A stretch of DNA of 64,000 nucleotides from the NCBI RefSeq assembly GCF_965221945.1, contig NZ_OZ244925.1, forward strand, positions 1,116,001 to 1,180,000. Reading direction: 5' to 3'. Source of the DNA: Poriferisodalis sp965221945 (GTDB lineage Bacteria > Actinomycetota > Acidimicrobiia > Acidimicrobiales > Poriferisodalaceae). This document shows positions 25,894 through 34,036 of the stretch, in pieces. The notes beneath the pieces were generated by a model, which was given only the letters and a program-made list of their open reading frames with translations, was not told the origin of the DNA and did no database searches. Each line of letters begins with the position of its first letter. Within the stretch, counting starts at the first letter, position 1. A program made the position numbers and the translations under genes.

Positions 25894-27066
25894 TCAATCG
25901 GCAGCGGCCAAGGCAGCCTCTCCGGAATCTTCAGCCGCCTCGCTGTGGTCCGATGCCGCATCGAGCTCCGCCACGCCAGTCTTGATCCGTGGGATCAGCT
26001 CGCGGCCGAAGTCCACGGCGTCGTTGAAGGGGTCGAACCCCCGGATCAGCACGTAACCCACGTCGCTGAGTCCGCCCCCGGGTTGCAGTCCGAGCTTGTA
26101 GTAGCGAAGGATGGCTTCGGCCACCTGCTCTGGAGTGCCAACGAGACACGAGGTGTTGCCCGGGGCGCCGGTTGCCTCGGCGATCTTGAGCCAGAGCCGC
26201 TCGTCGTGCACGTCGCTCGCAGCGGCATAGGCCAGCATTCGTTCGCCGCCGTGGTCGTACGGCTTGCCCCGATGACTGCCTGCCACGGTCAGTTTGTCTG
26301 TGCCGGCAGCCTCGATGCCGCCCAAGATGCGATGAGCACGATCCCAGGCCTCGTCTTCGGTGTCACCCAGGATGGGCCGCACGCTGATCGAGAAACGCGG
26401 CGTGCGTCCGTAGGCGGCGGCCCGGCGGCGGAAGTCGTCGAAGCGCTCGGCGATGGCGGCGCGGGGCTCGGCGTAGACGGCGTACACATCGCAGCGCTCG
26501 GCCCCCATCTCCAGCGCCTCACCGCTGGAACCCCCGAAGAAGATCGGTGGTGAAGGCTGCTGGAGGGGCTGCACGTCTGCGCGCACATTGCTGAATCGGT
26601 AATAGGCCCCTTCGTGGTCGAACGGTTCCGTTGACGTCCACGTCCGGCGCATGACGTCGATGTACTCGCCGGCGCGGGCGTACCGATCGGCCTTCGGCAG
26701 GTAGTCGCCGTCGCGCTGATTGTCCTTGTCGCTGGCCCCGGCGATGATGTGCAGGGCGAAGCGGCCGCCGCTGAGCTGGTCGAACGTCGCCGCCTTGCGG
26801 GCTGCGAGCGTGGGGGCTACGAAGCCCGGCCGGTGTGCGACGAGGTAGCCGAGCCGCTCGGTCACCGAAGCCGCGTGGGTTGCCACCGACCACCCGTCGG
26901 CCGACGTCGAGGTGTAGCCCACCAGCACCAGGTCGAAGCCGGCCTCATCGTGTGCGCGGCTGAAGTCCTCGAGGAATTGGCGGGACAGCCCGCCCTCGAT
27001 GACGTGCACGGTCGAGTCGTCCTTGGGCGGCGACACGCCGATCATCCCGATCACCGACAACGGCAC
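25894..27066 (-). CDS. Flavin-dependent luciferase-like monooxygenase, SsuD type
   Basis: 390 residues, TIM-barrel. VLVGYTSTSADGW, YLVAHRPGFVAPTLAARKAATFDQLSGGR and GASDKDNQRDGD are typical of alkanesulfonate monooxygenase-like (SsuD) FMNH2-dependent enzymes, which cleave C-S bonds with O2. No sulfonate transporter or flavin reductase is nearby, so another substrate is possible. The acidic, alanine-rich tail is unusual. A relic of its C-terminal third occurs at 23690. Confidence 0.85.
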   Translation of the reverse strand: MPLSVIGMIGVSPPKDDSTVHVIEGGLSRQFLEDFSRAHDEAGFDLVLVGYTSTSADGWSVATHAASVTERLGYLVAHRPGFVAPTLAARKAATFDQLSGGRFALHIIAGASDKDNQRDGDYLPKADRYARAGEYIDVMRRTWTSTEPFDHEGAYYRFSNVRADVQPLQQPSPPIFFGGSSGEALEMGAERCDVYAVYAEPRAAIAERFDDFRRRAAAYGRTPRFSISVRPILGDTEDEAWDRAHRILGGIEAAGTDKLTVAGSHRGKPYDHGGERMLAYAAASDVHDERLWLKIAEATGAPGNTSCLVGTPEQVAEAILRYYKLGLQPGGGLSDVGYVLIRGFDPFNDAVDFGRELIPRIKTGVAELDAASDHSEAAEDSGEAALAAAD

Positions 27067-27226
27067 GCCACCACGGTACGCGTCCCGCCTGGCTCATGCC
27101 TCGAGGGCACGGCTGGGGCTTTCCGGCGAGCCGGCGGGGTCGGCGAATACCATCGCGGGAGCACCTGCGGGCGAGCCGGCCTGCGGGGCGGGACATCATC
27201 GTTGCTGCAGCGGAGTGGAGATCGAC

Positions 27227-27455
27227 ATGGCTGAGCGACCCCCGGTGGCAGATTGGGCAACCGATTTCGACGACTTGAGCGACGAATGGGCAACGAACGG
27301 ACCCGAGATCCTGGCCGACCTGCGCGAGCACTGCCCGGTTGCCCAGACAGAACGGTTCCACGGCCCCCTCTGCCAATCGCGAGCCCGAGGAGGTCGCGTG
27401 GCCGGTCGGCCCGATTCGCGGCCCCCGCAGCGTGCCGCTGCGAGTCCTGAAGTGA
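27227..27455 (+). pseudogene. Cytochrome P450 remnant: only the two ends remain
   Basis: ATG 27227 has GGAG upstream and opens like an actinobacterial P450: ADWATDFDDLSDEW, then LADLREHCPVAQTERFHG (about 48 codons). The next recognisable stretch, in another frame at 27375-27455, is EEVAWPVGPIRGPRSVPLRV and stop, the usual C-terminal beta strand of these enzymes. Everything between, including the I-helix, ExxR and the heme cysteine, is gone. The most direct reading is one internal deletion of about 1 kb. Alternative: chance resemblance of the short C-terminal part. Confidence 0.65.
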
Positions 27456-27475
27456 GCAGATGAGGTGCTGAGCTC

Positions 27476-28363
27476 ATGAAGTTTGGCGCGGTCCTGCCGA
27501 CCTGCGAGATCGGAACCGACCCGATCACCCTGCGCGACTGGGCCCAAGCAGCCGAGTCGCTCGGCTACTCCCACATCGTGAGCTACGACCATGTGCTCGG
27601 CGCCTCCCATTCCGGGCGCGAGCCGGCGTTCTGGGGTCCCTACACCGAGCGTGACGACTTTCACGAGCCGTTCGTGCTCTTCGGCTACCTGGCAGGCGTC
27701 ACCAGCACGATCGAGTTCGAGACCGGAATCATCATCCTTCCGCAGCGGCAGGCGGCACTGGTGGCCAAGCAGGCGGCCGAGGTGGATCTGCTGTCGGGCG
27801 GGCGCTTCCGGCTGGGCGTGGGCTCGGGCTGGAACTATGTCGAATACGAGTCGCTTGGCGCCGACTGGGAGCGGCGCGGCGCCCTGCTCGACGATCAGAT
27901 CACGGTCATCCGTGCGCTTTGGGAGCACGACGTCATCGACTACACGAGCGAGTTTCACCGGATCGACCGGGCCGGCATCCGGCCGCGGCCCGCCCGCCGC
28001 ATCCCGATCTGGTTCGGCGGCTACACGTCTGCCGCTTTGCGACGGGCCGCCCGATGGGGGGACGGGTTCACGTTCGGCGACTCGGGGCCGGACACGGTGG
28101 CGCTGGCGGAGACCTTGCGGGAAATGCTCGCTGCCCAAGGCCGCGACCCGACTGACTTCGCCCTTGAGGCCGAGGCCAACTACGGCATCGGCCCGGATCG
28201 GTGGACAGGGCTGGTCGCCGAGGCACGCAACGCTGGTTTCACTCACTTCTCCGTCAACTGCCAGAGCACCACATGCGAGTGGGGCGGCAATCCCGCTGCG
28301 AACCTCCAGAGCACCGCAGAGCACATCGAGGCGCTGGAGACCTTCATCACCTCGGTGACCTGA
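27476..28363 (+). CDS. Luciferase-like (F420-type) oxidoreductase
   Basis: 295 residues, usual length for the F420-dependent LLM subfamily. MKFGAVLPTCEIG, LGYSHIVSYDHVLG, IIILPQRQAALVAKQAAEVDLLSGGR and LGVGSGWN are family hallmarks. The single-domain TIM-barrel would bind F420 or FMN. It starts 21 bp after the P450 remnant, so it may once have worked with it. Substrate unknown. Confidence 0.85.
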   Translation: MKFGAVLPTCEIGTDPITLRDWAQAAESLGYSHIVSYDHVLGASHSGREPAFWGPYTERDDFHEPFVLFGYLAGVTSTIEFETGIIILPQRQAALVAKQAAEVDLLSGGRFRLGVGSGWNYVEYESLGADWERRGALLDDQITVIRALWEHDVIDYTSEFHRIDRAGIRPRPARRIPIWFGGYTSAALRRAARWGDGFTFGDSGPDTVALAETLREMLAAQGRDPTDFALEAEANYGIGPDRWTGLVAEARNAGFTHFSVNCQSTTCEWGGNPAANLQSTAEHIEALETFITSVT

Positions 28364-28498
28364 GCGGGCTCGATCTCGGCAACAACCCAGCCGGAACTTC
28401 CGGCGTGGTCCCTCGTCGTTGGACCTCGGATGGCGGCAGCATTTGGCTTTCGCACTGCATCACGGTCCTGCGAGCTGTGGACGGACGTGAGTGCTGTT

Positions 28499-28513
28499 AT
28501 GATGTAACATCAT
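28499..28513. promoter_or_regulatory. Palindromic operator and -10 at the antitoxin start
   Basis: ATGATGTAACATCAT, a perfect 7+1+7 palindrome, overlaps the first bases of the antitoxin start codon. TATGAT at 28498-28503 fits a -10 box 9 bp before the ATG, so the transcript may be leaderless and the antitoxin may repress its own promoter here. Confidence 0.55.
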
Positions 28514-28757
28514 GCGTACACAGATCGCCTTGGAACCAGAGCAACATGTGCAGGTGAAACAGAAGGCGGCCTCTTTGGGGATCACGATGGCCGAGTACAT
28601 CCGGCGCTTGGTCGATCGCGACCTCGGCAGGGTCGATGCCAATGCTGATGTTTCAGCCATCGTCGGCATCGGGAGTTCGGGGGGTAGCGACATTGCCGCT
28701 GAAGGCACGGCGATCGCTGTGGCAGAGGCGGTAGCGACGCTCCGCAGTCGCGAGTGA
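28512..28757 (+). CDS. Ribbon-helix-helix antitoxin (VapB/FitA-like)
   Basis: 81 residues. The first 45 residues (RTQIALEPEQHVQVKQKA then GITMAEYIRRLVDRDL) form a ribbon-helix-helix DNA-binding domain; the rest would bind and block the toxin. It overlaps the PIN toxin gene by 4 bp (GTGA). The palindrome over its start codon is a plausible autoregulatory operator. Confidence 0.85.
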   Translation: MRTQIALEPEQHVQVKQKAASLGITMAEYIRRLVDRDLGRVDANADVSAIVGIGSSGGSDIAAEGTAIAVAEAVATLRSRE

Positions 28758-29170
28758 GCGTCTTCGTCGATACCTCAGCGTGGTACGCAGCCGCAGACGT
28801 CGACGACGCCGGTCATGTGAGGGCAGCACGTCGACTCGAGGAGTTCGCTGGCGCGTTGGTGACCAGCGACCATGTCATCGTCGAGACTTGGTTCCTTGCC
28901 ACGAGGCGCCTCGGGATCGCCGTCGCGGAGAGGCTCGTGAACGGGATCCGCATGGGCATTGCCCGCATCGAGCCGGCGATCGTCGCAGATCTTGAGGCAG
29001 CGGCAAGCATCGGCGAGGCGTTTGCGGACCAACGGTTCTCTCTGGTTGATCGCACGAGCTGGGCGATCATGCAGCGGCTGGGCATCCGGGAGGCCCTGGC
29101 CCTCGACGCCGACTTCTCGATCTACCGCTTCGGCCTCGGCCGACGGCAGGCATTCGTCGTTCACAGTTAG
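28754..29170 (+). CDS. PIN-domain ribonuclease toxin (VapC family)
   Basis: 138 residues. Acidic metal-binding residues: Asp6 (FVDTSAW), Glu44 (VIVETW), Asp99 (SLVDRTSW) and Asp118/Asp120 (ALDADFSIY). Mg-dependent RNase neutralised by the antitoxin it overlaps. The set is complete, so the pair should be functional. Confidence 0.88.
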   Translation: MSVFVDTSAWYAAADVDDAGHVRAARRLEEFAGALVTSDHVIVETWFLATRRLGIAVAERLVNGIRMGIARIEPAIVADLEAAASIGEAFADQRFSLVDRTSWAIMQRLGIREALALDADFSIYRFGLGRRQAFVVHS

Positions 29171-29283
29171 GAGACTGTCGGTGCGGGCCTTGCGAAATGC
29201 TCAACCGACTACCCGTGCTTTGAGCCTGAGGCACCATCGCGGTCCGAGCAGACCATTTCCACTATGACCTGATTGGGGATTGC

Positions 29284-30945
29284 ATGGAACGCATCACGGT
29301 GTACCCGGCGGCCCGGATTCACACGATGGATCCCGGCAGACCTCATGGCAGCGCCGTCGCCGTCGCAGACGGTCGCATCGTGTCGGTGGGGTCGGTGGAA
29401 TCGATGCAACCGTGGCTGCGGCGTTACCCCTTCGAGGTCGACGATCGCTACGCCGGCAAGGTGATCCTTCCGGGCTTCATCGACCCGCACACTCACCTGC
29501 GCCTCAGCGGCACCTACATGGGCCTGCACTACGTCGGCCCGATCGACTCGGCGTCGCCGACCGGGCTGCGCAAGGGACTGCCGAGCCGTGACGCAGTGCT
29601 GCACCAACTGCGGGCGCTGGTTGCCGAGCATGCCGATCCCAGCGAGCCGCTGACCGCCTGGGGCTACGACCCCGCCAGCCAGGACGGCCACCTCGACCTC
29701 GACATGCTCGACGAGATCAGCGACACCGTGCCGATGTGGGTCTGCGCGTACGCGCCGCACATCGTCTATGTGAACTCGCCGATGCTGGAGCTCATCGGCG
29801 TTGACGATGACAGCATCGGCCACGGTCTGGGCCGCTATCCCGACGGTCGGCTGAATGGCTGGTTCGTGGAGACCGAGGCAACGGCGCGGGCGACGCGCCC
29901 GGTTGCCGCTTCGGTGTACGGACCGGGTACTGGTCGTGCGGCCATCGATCGCATGGGTGCGGTCGCCCGGGCAGCCGGTGTCACCACCACGGCAGACCTG
30001 ATGTGGGGGATGGCCGACGGCTTCGAGCCCGAATGGAACGACCATGCAGCGGCCATCGCCGATGGCACGTTCCCGCTGCGCATCTACATGATTCCCTTCG
30101 AGCCGAAGCTGGTGCGCACCTACGGCAGCGACATGCTCGACTTCTTGGCTTCGAAGCGGGCCGAGGGCGACGATCGGCTGAACACCCACGGCGTGAAGTA
30201 CGTGAACGACGGCTCCTACCCGTCCATGACCTTGGTCATGAACGCACCGGGCTACCTCGACGAAGACACTGCCCACACCGGTGAGGTGCCATGGGAGGAC
30301 ATGGTGGAGCGGATGCGGCCGTTCTGGCAGGCAGGCGTTCAGATTCACTCCCACGCCAACGGCGATCGCACGGTCGACATGACGCTGGACACGCTCGCTG
30401 CGCTTCAGGCCGAGCACCCTCGCTTCGATCATCGCTTCACGATCGAGCACTACTGCATCTCGACACCAGCGCAGGCGAAGCGGCTCGCGGCATTGGGCGG
30501 GCTCGCCAGCGTGAACGTCTATTTCGTGCACTTCCGGGCGCAGCTGCATTCAGATCACGGGTTCGGCCCCGACCGCAGTGAGGCCACGGCCCGACTGGGT
30601 TCGCTGGTACGGGCGGGCGCCACGTTTGCGCTGCACAGCGACTTCAATCTGGTCGTCACGCCGCTGTCGCCGCTGCTGGCTGCGTGGTGTGCCGTCAATC
30701 GAGTGGGCGCCGACGGCGAAACCGTGATGGCGCCGGGGGAGCGGATCTCAGTGGATCGGGCACTGCGCGCCATCACCATCGACGCCGCCCACGTGCTGGC
30801 CCGCGACGATCGGTTGGGCTCCATCGAGGCCGGCAAGCTCGCCGACTTCACCGTGCTTGACGACGATCCCTACGAGATCGATCCGATGGCGTTGCGAGAC
30901 ATTGCTGTCTACGACACCGTGCTCGGAGGCGAGCCCACATCGTGA
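29284..30945 (+). CDS. Metal-dependent amidohydrolase, YtcJ-like
   Basis: 553 residues; GGGGATTGC precedes the ATG. An N-terminal beta sandwich leads into the TIM barrel with the metal motif His69-x-His71 (PGFIDPHTHL), later QIHSHANGDRTVD and HSDFNLVVTPLSPL. This is the YtcJ/AepA group of the amidohydrolase superfamily, often called N-acyl amino acid or imide hydrolases; actual substrate unknown. It is followed by the SDR/sterol-reductase pair after 38 bp. Confidence 0.87.
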   Translation: MERITVYPAARIHTMDPGRPHGSAVAVADGRIVSVGSVESMQPWLRRYPFEVDDRYAGKVILPGFIDPHTHLRLSGTYMGLHYVGPIDSASPTGLRKGLPSRDAVLHQLRALVAEHADPSEPLTAWGYDPASQDGHLDLDMLDEISDTVPMWVCAYAPHIVYVNSPMLELIGVDDDSIGHGLGRYPDGRLNGWFVETEATARATRPVAASVYGPGTGRAAIDRMGAVARAAGVTTTADLMWGMADGFEPEWNDHAAAIADGTFPLRIYMIPFEPKLVRTYGSDMLDFLASKRAEGDDRLNTHGVKYVNDGSYPSMTLVMNAPGYLDEDTAHTGEVPWEDMVERMRPFWQAGVQIHSHANGDRTVDMTLDTLAALQAEHPRFDHRFTIEHYCISTPAQAKRLAALGGLASVNVYFVHFRAQLHSDHGFGPDRSEATARLGSLVRAGATFALHSDFNLVVTPLSPLLAAWCAVNRVGADGETVMAPGERISVDRALRAITIDAAHVLARDDRLGSIEAGKLADFTVLDDDPYEIDPMALRDIAVYDTVLGGEPTS

Positions 30946-30983
30946 CGTGAGGCAAGCGGCAATTCCTGATCGCGGGAGGACGG

Positions 30984-31796
30984 GTGCCGGTTATTGGGAG
31001 ATCGCTGGGGCGGGATCGTTCCCTCGCGAGCACATACGGGAAGTGGGCCGTCGTGGCCGGTGCCTCGGAAGGGCTCGGTGCAGCGTTCGCCACCCAGCTC
31101 GCCGTACGTGGCATGGACCTGGTGCTGGTGGCGCGCCGGGGTGACCTGCTGGCCGAACGCGCTGAACAGCTCACCGCCGAACACGGAGCCGAAGTTCGCT
31201 GCGTGGTCCTGGATCTGGCCGACCCCGCATTCGCCGAAACGCTCGCAGACGCCGTCGCTGGACTGGACCTCGGGATCGTCGACTACAACGCGGCGTTCAC
31301 ACCGGTGGGCCCGTTCCTGGAAGCCCCCGACGAGGAGATCTCCCAGGCGGTGGACGTCAACGTGCGCGGACCGCTGCTGGCCCTGCGCGCGCTGGTTCCG
31401 TCCATGTGCAGCAGGGGCAAGGGCGCGGTGGTGCTGATGTCATCGCTATCGGGCCTGCAAGGGACACCTCACATATCTGTCTATGCGGCCAGCAAGGCGT
31501 TCAACCTCATTCTCGCCGAGGGGCTCTGGTACGAACTGCGATCGCACGGCATCGACGTTGTCGCCTGCTGCGCCGGCGCGATGCGCACCCCGGGGTATAT
31601 GAGATCGTTCGGCCGCGACGTGCCCGGCATGCTGTCTCCCGATGAGGCTGCGCGCCGAACACTCGATGGGCTCGGCCGAGGGCCGCGGCTGGTGCCGGGC
31701 TTTGTCAACCGGATCACGGCTGTGCTCATGGGACGCCTCCTTCCTCGGAAGGCGGCGATCCGGCTTATCGGCAGGAACACGAGACACCTGACGTGA
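30984..31796 (+). CDS. Short-chain dehydrogenase, 17-beta-HSD-like
   Basis: 270 residues. GASEGLG is the nucleotide-binding loop; catalytic Ser in LMSSLSG and Tyr-Lys in YAASKAF. The layout (N-terminal extension, RRGDLLAERAEQL) resembles the SDR group around DltE and 17-beta-hydroxysteroid dehydrogenase 12, which act on ketosteroids or 3-ketoacyl chains. It overlaps the downstream sterol-reductase homologue by 4 bp, which suggests a joint role on a lipid or sterol substrate. Confidence 0.85.
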   Translation: MPVIGRSLGRDRSLASTYGKWAVVAGASEGLGAAFATQLAVRGMDLVLVARRGDLLAERAEQLTAEHGAEVRCVVLDLADPAFAETLADAVAGLDLGIVDYNAAFTPVGPFLEAPDEEISQAVDVNVRGPLLALRALVPSMCSRGKGAVVLMSSLSGLQGTPHISVYAASKAFNLILAEGLWYELRSHGIDVVACCAGAMRTPGYMRSFGRDVPGMLSPDEAARRTLDGLGRGPRLVPGFVNRITAVLMGRLLPRKAAIRLIGRNTRHLT

Positions 31797-32875
31797 CCAA
31801 CCTCGTGGCGGGTTTCTTTGCGCCTTGGGCTGTTCTTGCTCTCATCGGGGTGCTGCACCTAGCGCTGCCGGCGCGGCGTGTGGTGGGATACGTGCGCGAT
31901 GAGCACAGCGGTGAGGTGCTGCGCTATCGACTCAACGGTCTACCGGTGCTCGTGGTCACGCTGGGGCTCTGGATCACCGCGTGCTCCTCGGGCGTCATGC
32001 CGTGGGATTGGTTCTGGCAGCACCGCTGGGCGGGCGCTGCGGGTGCTCTGACCCTGGGCTTGCTGGCATCCGCAGCGGTGGTGCTGAGTGCGGCTTCCAG
32101 GGGAGGAGGCCTGCTGGCGGAGCTCTATCTCGGGCGCCGGATCAACCCACAGGCATTCGGAGGCCGTGCCGACACAAAGATGTTCCTGTACCTGGCGGGC
32201 GCCGTCCTGCTCGAGCTCAACCTGCTCTCGTTCGCGGCCCACCACTTCATGGCCTACCCCGACGATCCATCGCCGGGGGTCGTGCTCTACGTCGTGTTGT
32301 TCACCTGGTTCGTGTGCGACTACCTCGTCTTCGAGCGGGTCCATCTCTACACCTATGACCTCTTCGCGGAACGCGTGGGGTTCAAGCTCGTGTGGGGCTG
32401 CCTCTGCTGGTACCCGTTCTTCTACGCGGTGGGCTTGTGGTCGGTGGCAGATCGCCCCAATCCGCACATGCCCGTCTGGCTGATGGTCACGGCGACGCTG
32501 GTGTTCTTTGCTGGGTGGACGCTGTCGCGGGGCGCGAACCTGCAGAAGTTCCGTTTCAAGCAAGACCCCGAACGGGCATTTCTGGGTCTGGCGCCCCGAG
32601 TGCTCACAGACGGTGAGCGCCGTGTGCTGTGCAGCGGCTTCTGGGGTCTGTCACGGCACGTCAACTACCTCGGCGAGATTGCCATGGCGACCGGTTTAGC
32701 GCTGGCTCTCGGCTGGCCGCTGGTGCTCGGTCCTTGGCTGTACCCGCTGTACTACGTAGCGCTGCTGGTCCCGCGGGAGCGTGCCGATGATCGACGCTGC
32801 GCCCAGAAATACGGCCGCCTGTGGCAGCAGTACCGCGAGCGGGTGCGGTGGCGCATCGTGCCCAAGGTGTACTAA
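31793..32875 (+). CDS. ERG4/ERG24-family sterol reductase homologue
   Basis: 360 residues with about nine hydrophobic helices. The C-terminal third matches the C14/C7 sterol reductase and lamin B receptor family: CSGFWGLSRHVNYLGE (compare GWWGxxRHxNYxGD in eukaryotes), then RERADDRRCAQKYGRLWQQY and RERVRWRIVPKVY at the very end, the NADPH-site signature of the family. Such enzymes reduce C14-15, C7-8 or C24(28) double bonds of sterols in membranes. Bacterial members are rare. No sterol synthesis genes are in the window, so host or environmental sterols are possible substrates. Confidence 0.85.
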   Translation: MTNLVAGFFAPWAVLALIGVLHLALPARRVVGYVRDEHSGEVLRYRLNGLPVLVVTLGLWITACSSGVMPWDWFWQHRWAGAAGALTLGLLASAAVVLSAASRGGGLLAELYLGRRINPQAFGGRADTKMFLYLAGAVLLELNLLSFAAHHFMAYPDDPSPGVVLYVVLFTWFVCDYLVFERVHLYTYDLFAERVGFKLVWGCLCWYPFFYAVGLWSVADRPNPHMPVWLMVTATLVFFAGWTLSRGANLQKFRFKQDPERAFLGLAPRVLTDGERRVLCSGFWGLSRHVNYLGEIAMATGLALALGWPLVLGPWLYPLYYVALLVPRERADDRRCAQKYGRLWQQYRERVRWRIVPKVY

Positions 32876-32982
32876 TGCCCGGTACTGACACATGGACCTG
32901 TGAAGCAGACCTGAGGCCTGATTCGGAGACCCTGAGCTGCACTTGACGGTCGATGCTGGGTTCCAGCGCAACTGCGTCAGGG

Positions 32983-32988
32983 GATAAT
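32983..32988 (+). promoter_or_regulatory. Possible -10 box of a leaderless cobW-like transcript
   Basis: GATAAT ends 7 bp before the ATG at 32996, a spacing that fits transcription starting at the start codon. No Shine-Dalgarno sequence is present there, and no -35 box is obvious. No Zur-type operator or riboswitch was recognised in the 120-bp upstream gap. Confidence 0.4.
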
Positions 32989-32995
32989 CACTGCC

Positions 32996-34027
32996 ATGGA
33001 CGCGAGCGGCCCAGCGGGGGACGGCGCAACGCATGCCGACGCAGGACAACTCGATGCTGCCTGGCAGTCCGCCATCGGCTCGATCGCAGCGGCTCGCCGG
33101 CAGGGCGACGATGCCCGTGGAGATGCCGTCGGCGTCACGGTGCTGACGGGATTCCTCGGCAGCGGCAAGACCACGGTGCTGCGCCGGCTGCTGGCCGAAC
33201 CCGTTGGTCTGCGAATCGCTGCGGTCGTGAATGACATCGGGCCCGTGAACATCGACGCAGCGGCCCTTGATGGCCTGGAGGTCGCGTCACGAACGCCTGA
33301 CCGGGTGGAACTCACCAATGGCTGCGCCTGCTGTGCCCTGGTGGACGACCTCGCCGAGACCTTGGAACGCCTCGCCAGCGCGGGAACCAGCGACGCCATC
33401 GTGGTGGAAGCCAGCGGCATCGCCGACCCCGCCACGCTGGCCGCGGCGACCGAGTCTGCGGCGGGCTGCACGCTTGACGGCGTCGTGGCCGTCACCGATG
33501 CGCAGCACCTGGCCGCTCAGCTCGACGACCCCCGCATGGCGCCTGCCGTACGTCGCCAGATCGACGTGTCGCACATGGTGGTGCTTTCCAAGATTGACCT
33601 AGTGAGCGACGTAGAGGTTCAGGCGCTGATTGGCCGGATCGGCCAGATCGCGCCGGGCCGCATGGTGGTCCCCGCAGCTCACGGGCGCATCGATCCCCGG
33701 GTGCTGCTCGGCGCCGCAGTGCGAGGAGCAACGTTTCGTGCCGATGCGGGCGGGCACCCGTTCGAAGTTGCGACTGCGGTCGTCGCCCCGGCGGGGCCAT
33801 GGGAGGTGACCGACGTCGCCCGCTGGTTCGAGCTCCCGCCTGTGCCGCTGGTGCGAGCGAAGGGTTGGTTCACGAGTCCCGACGGCAGCCGCCACGAGCT
33901 CCAGGCAGTCGGGCGAAGCTGGCGCATCGAGCCAGCGTCCCGGCAACCCGACCCGGTGATCGTGCTGATCGGCGATTCCCCCGAAGCGGTCGAAAGGGCC
34001 GCGGCCTCGCTGCGGAGCCTTGGCTAG
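32996..34027 (+). CDS. CobW/COG0523-family GTPase, metallochaperone
   Basis: 343 residues. Walker A GFLGSGKTT (52-60) and the metal motif NGCACC (Cys110, Cys112, Cys113) define the COG0523 family, whose members deliver zinc, cobalt or iron to target enzymes in a GTP-dependent way; SKID at about 200 is the G4 motif. A 50-residue alanine-rich N-terminal extension precedes the P-loop. It faces the end of the molybdenum hydroxylase operon, so a link to its metal enzymes is possible but unproven. Confidence 0.85.
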   Translation: MDASGPAGDGATHADAGQLDAAWQSAIGSIAAARRQGDDARGDAVGVTVLTGFLGSGKTTVLRRLLAEPVGLRIAAVVNDIGPVNIDAAALDGLEVASRTPDRVELTNGCACCALVDDLAETLERLASAGTSDAIVVEASGIADPATLAAATESAAGCTLDGVVAVTDAQHLAAQLDDPRMAPAVRRQIDVSHMVVLSKIDLVSDVEVQALIGRIGQIAPGRMVVPAAHGRIDPRVLLGAAVRGATFRADAGGHPFEVATAVVAPAGPWEVTDVARWFELPPVPLVRAKGWFTSPDGSRHELQAVGRSWRIEPASRQPDPVIVLIGDSPEAVERAAASLRSLG

Positions 34028-34036
34028 TCGGCCCGG

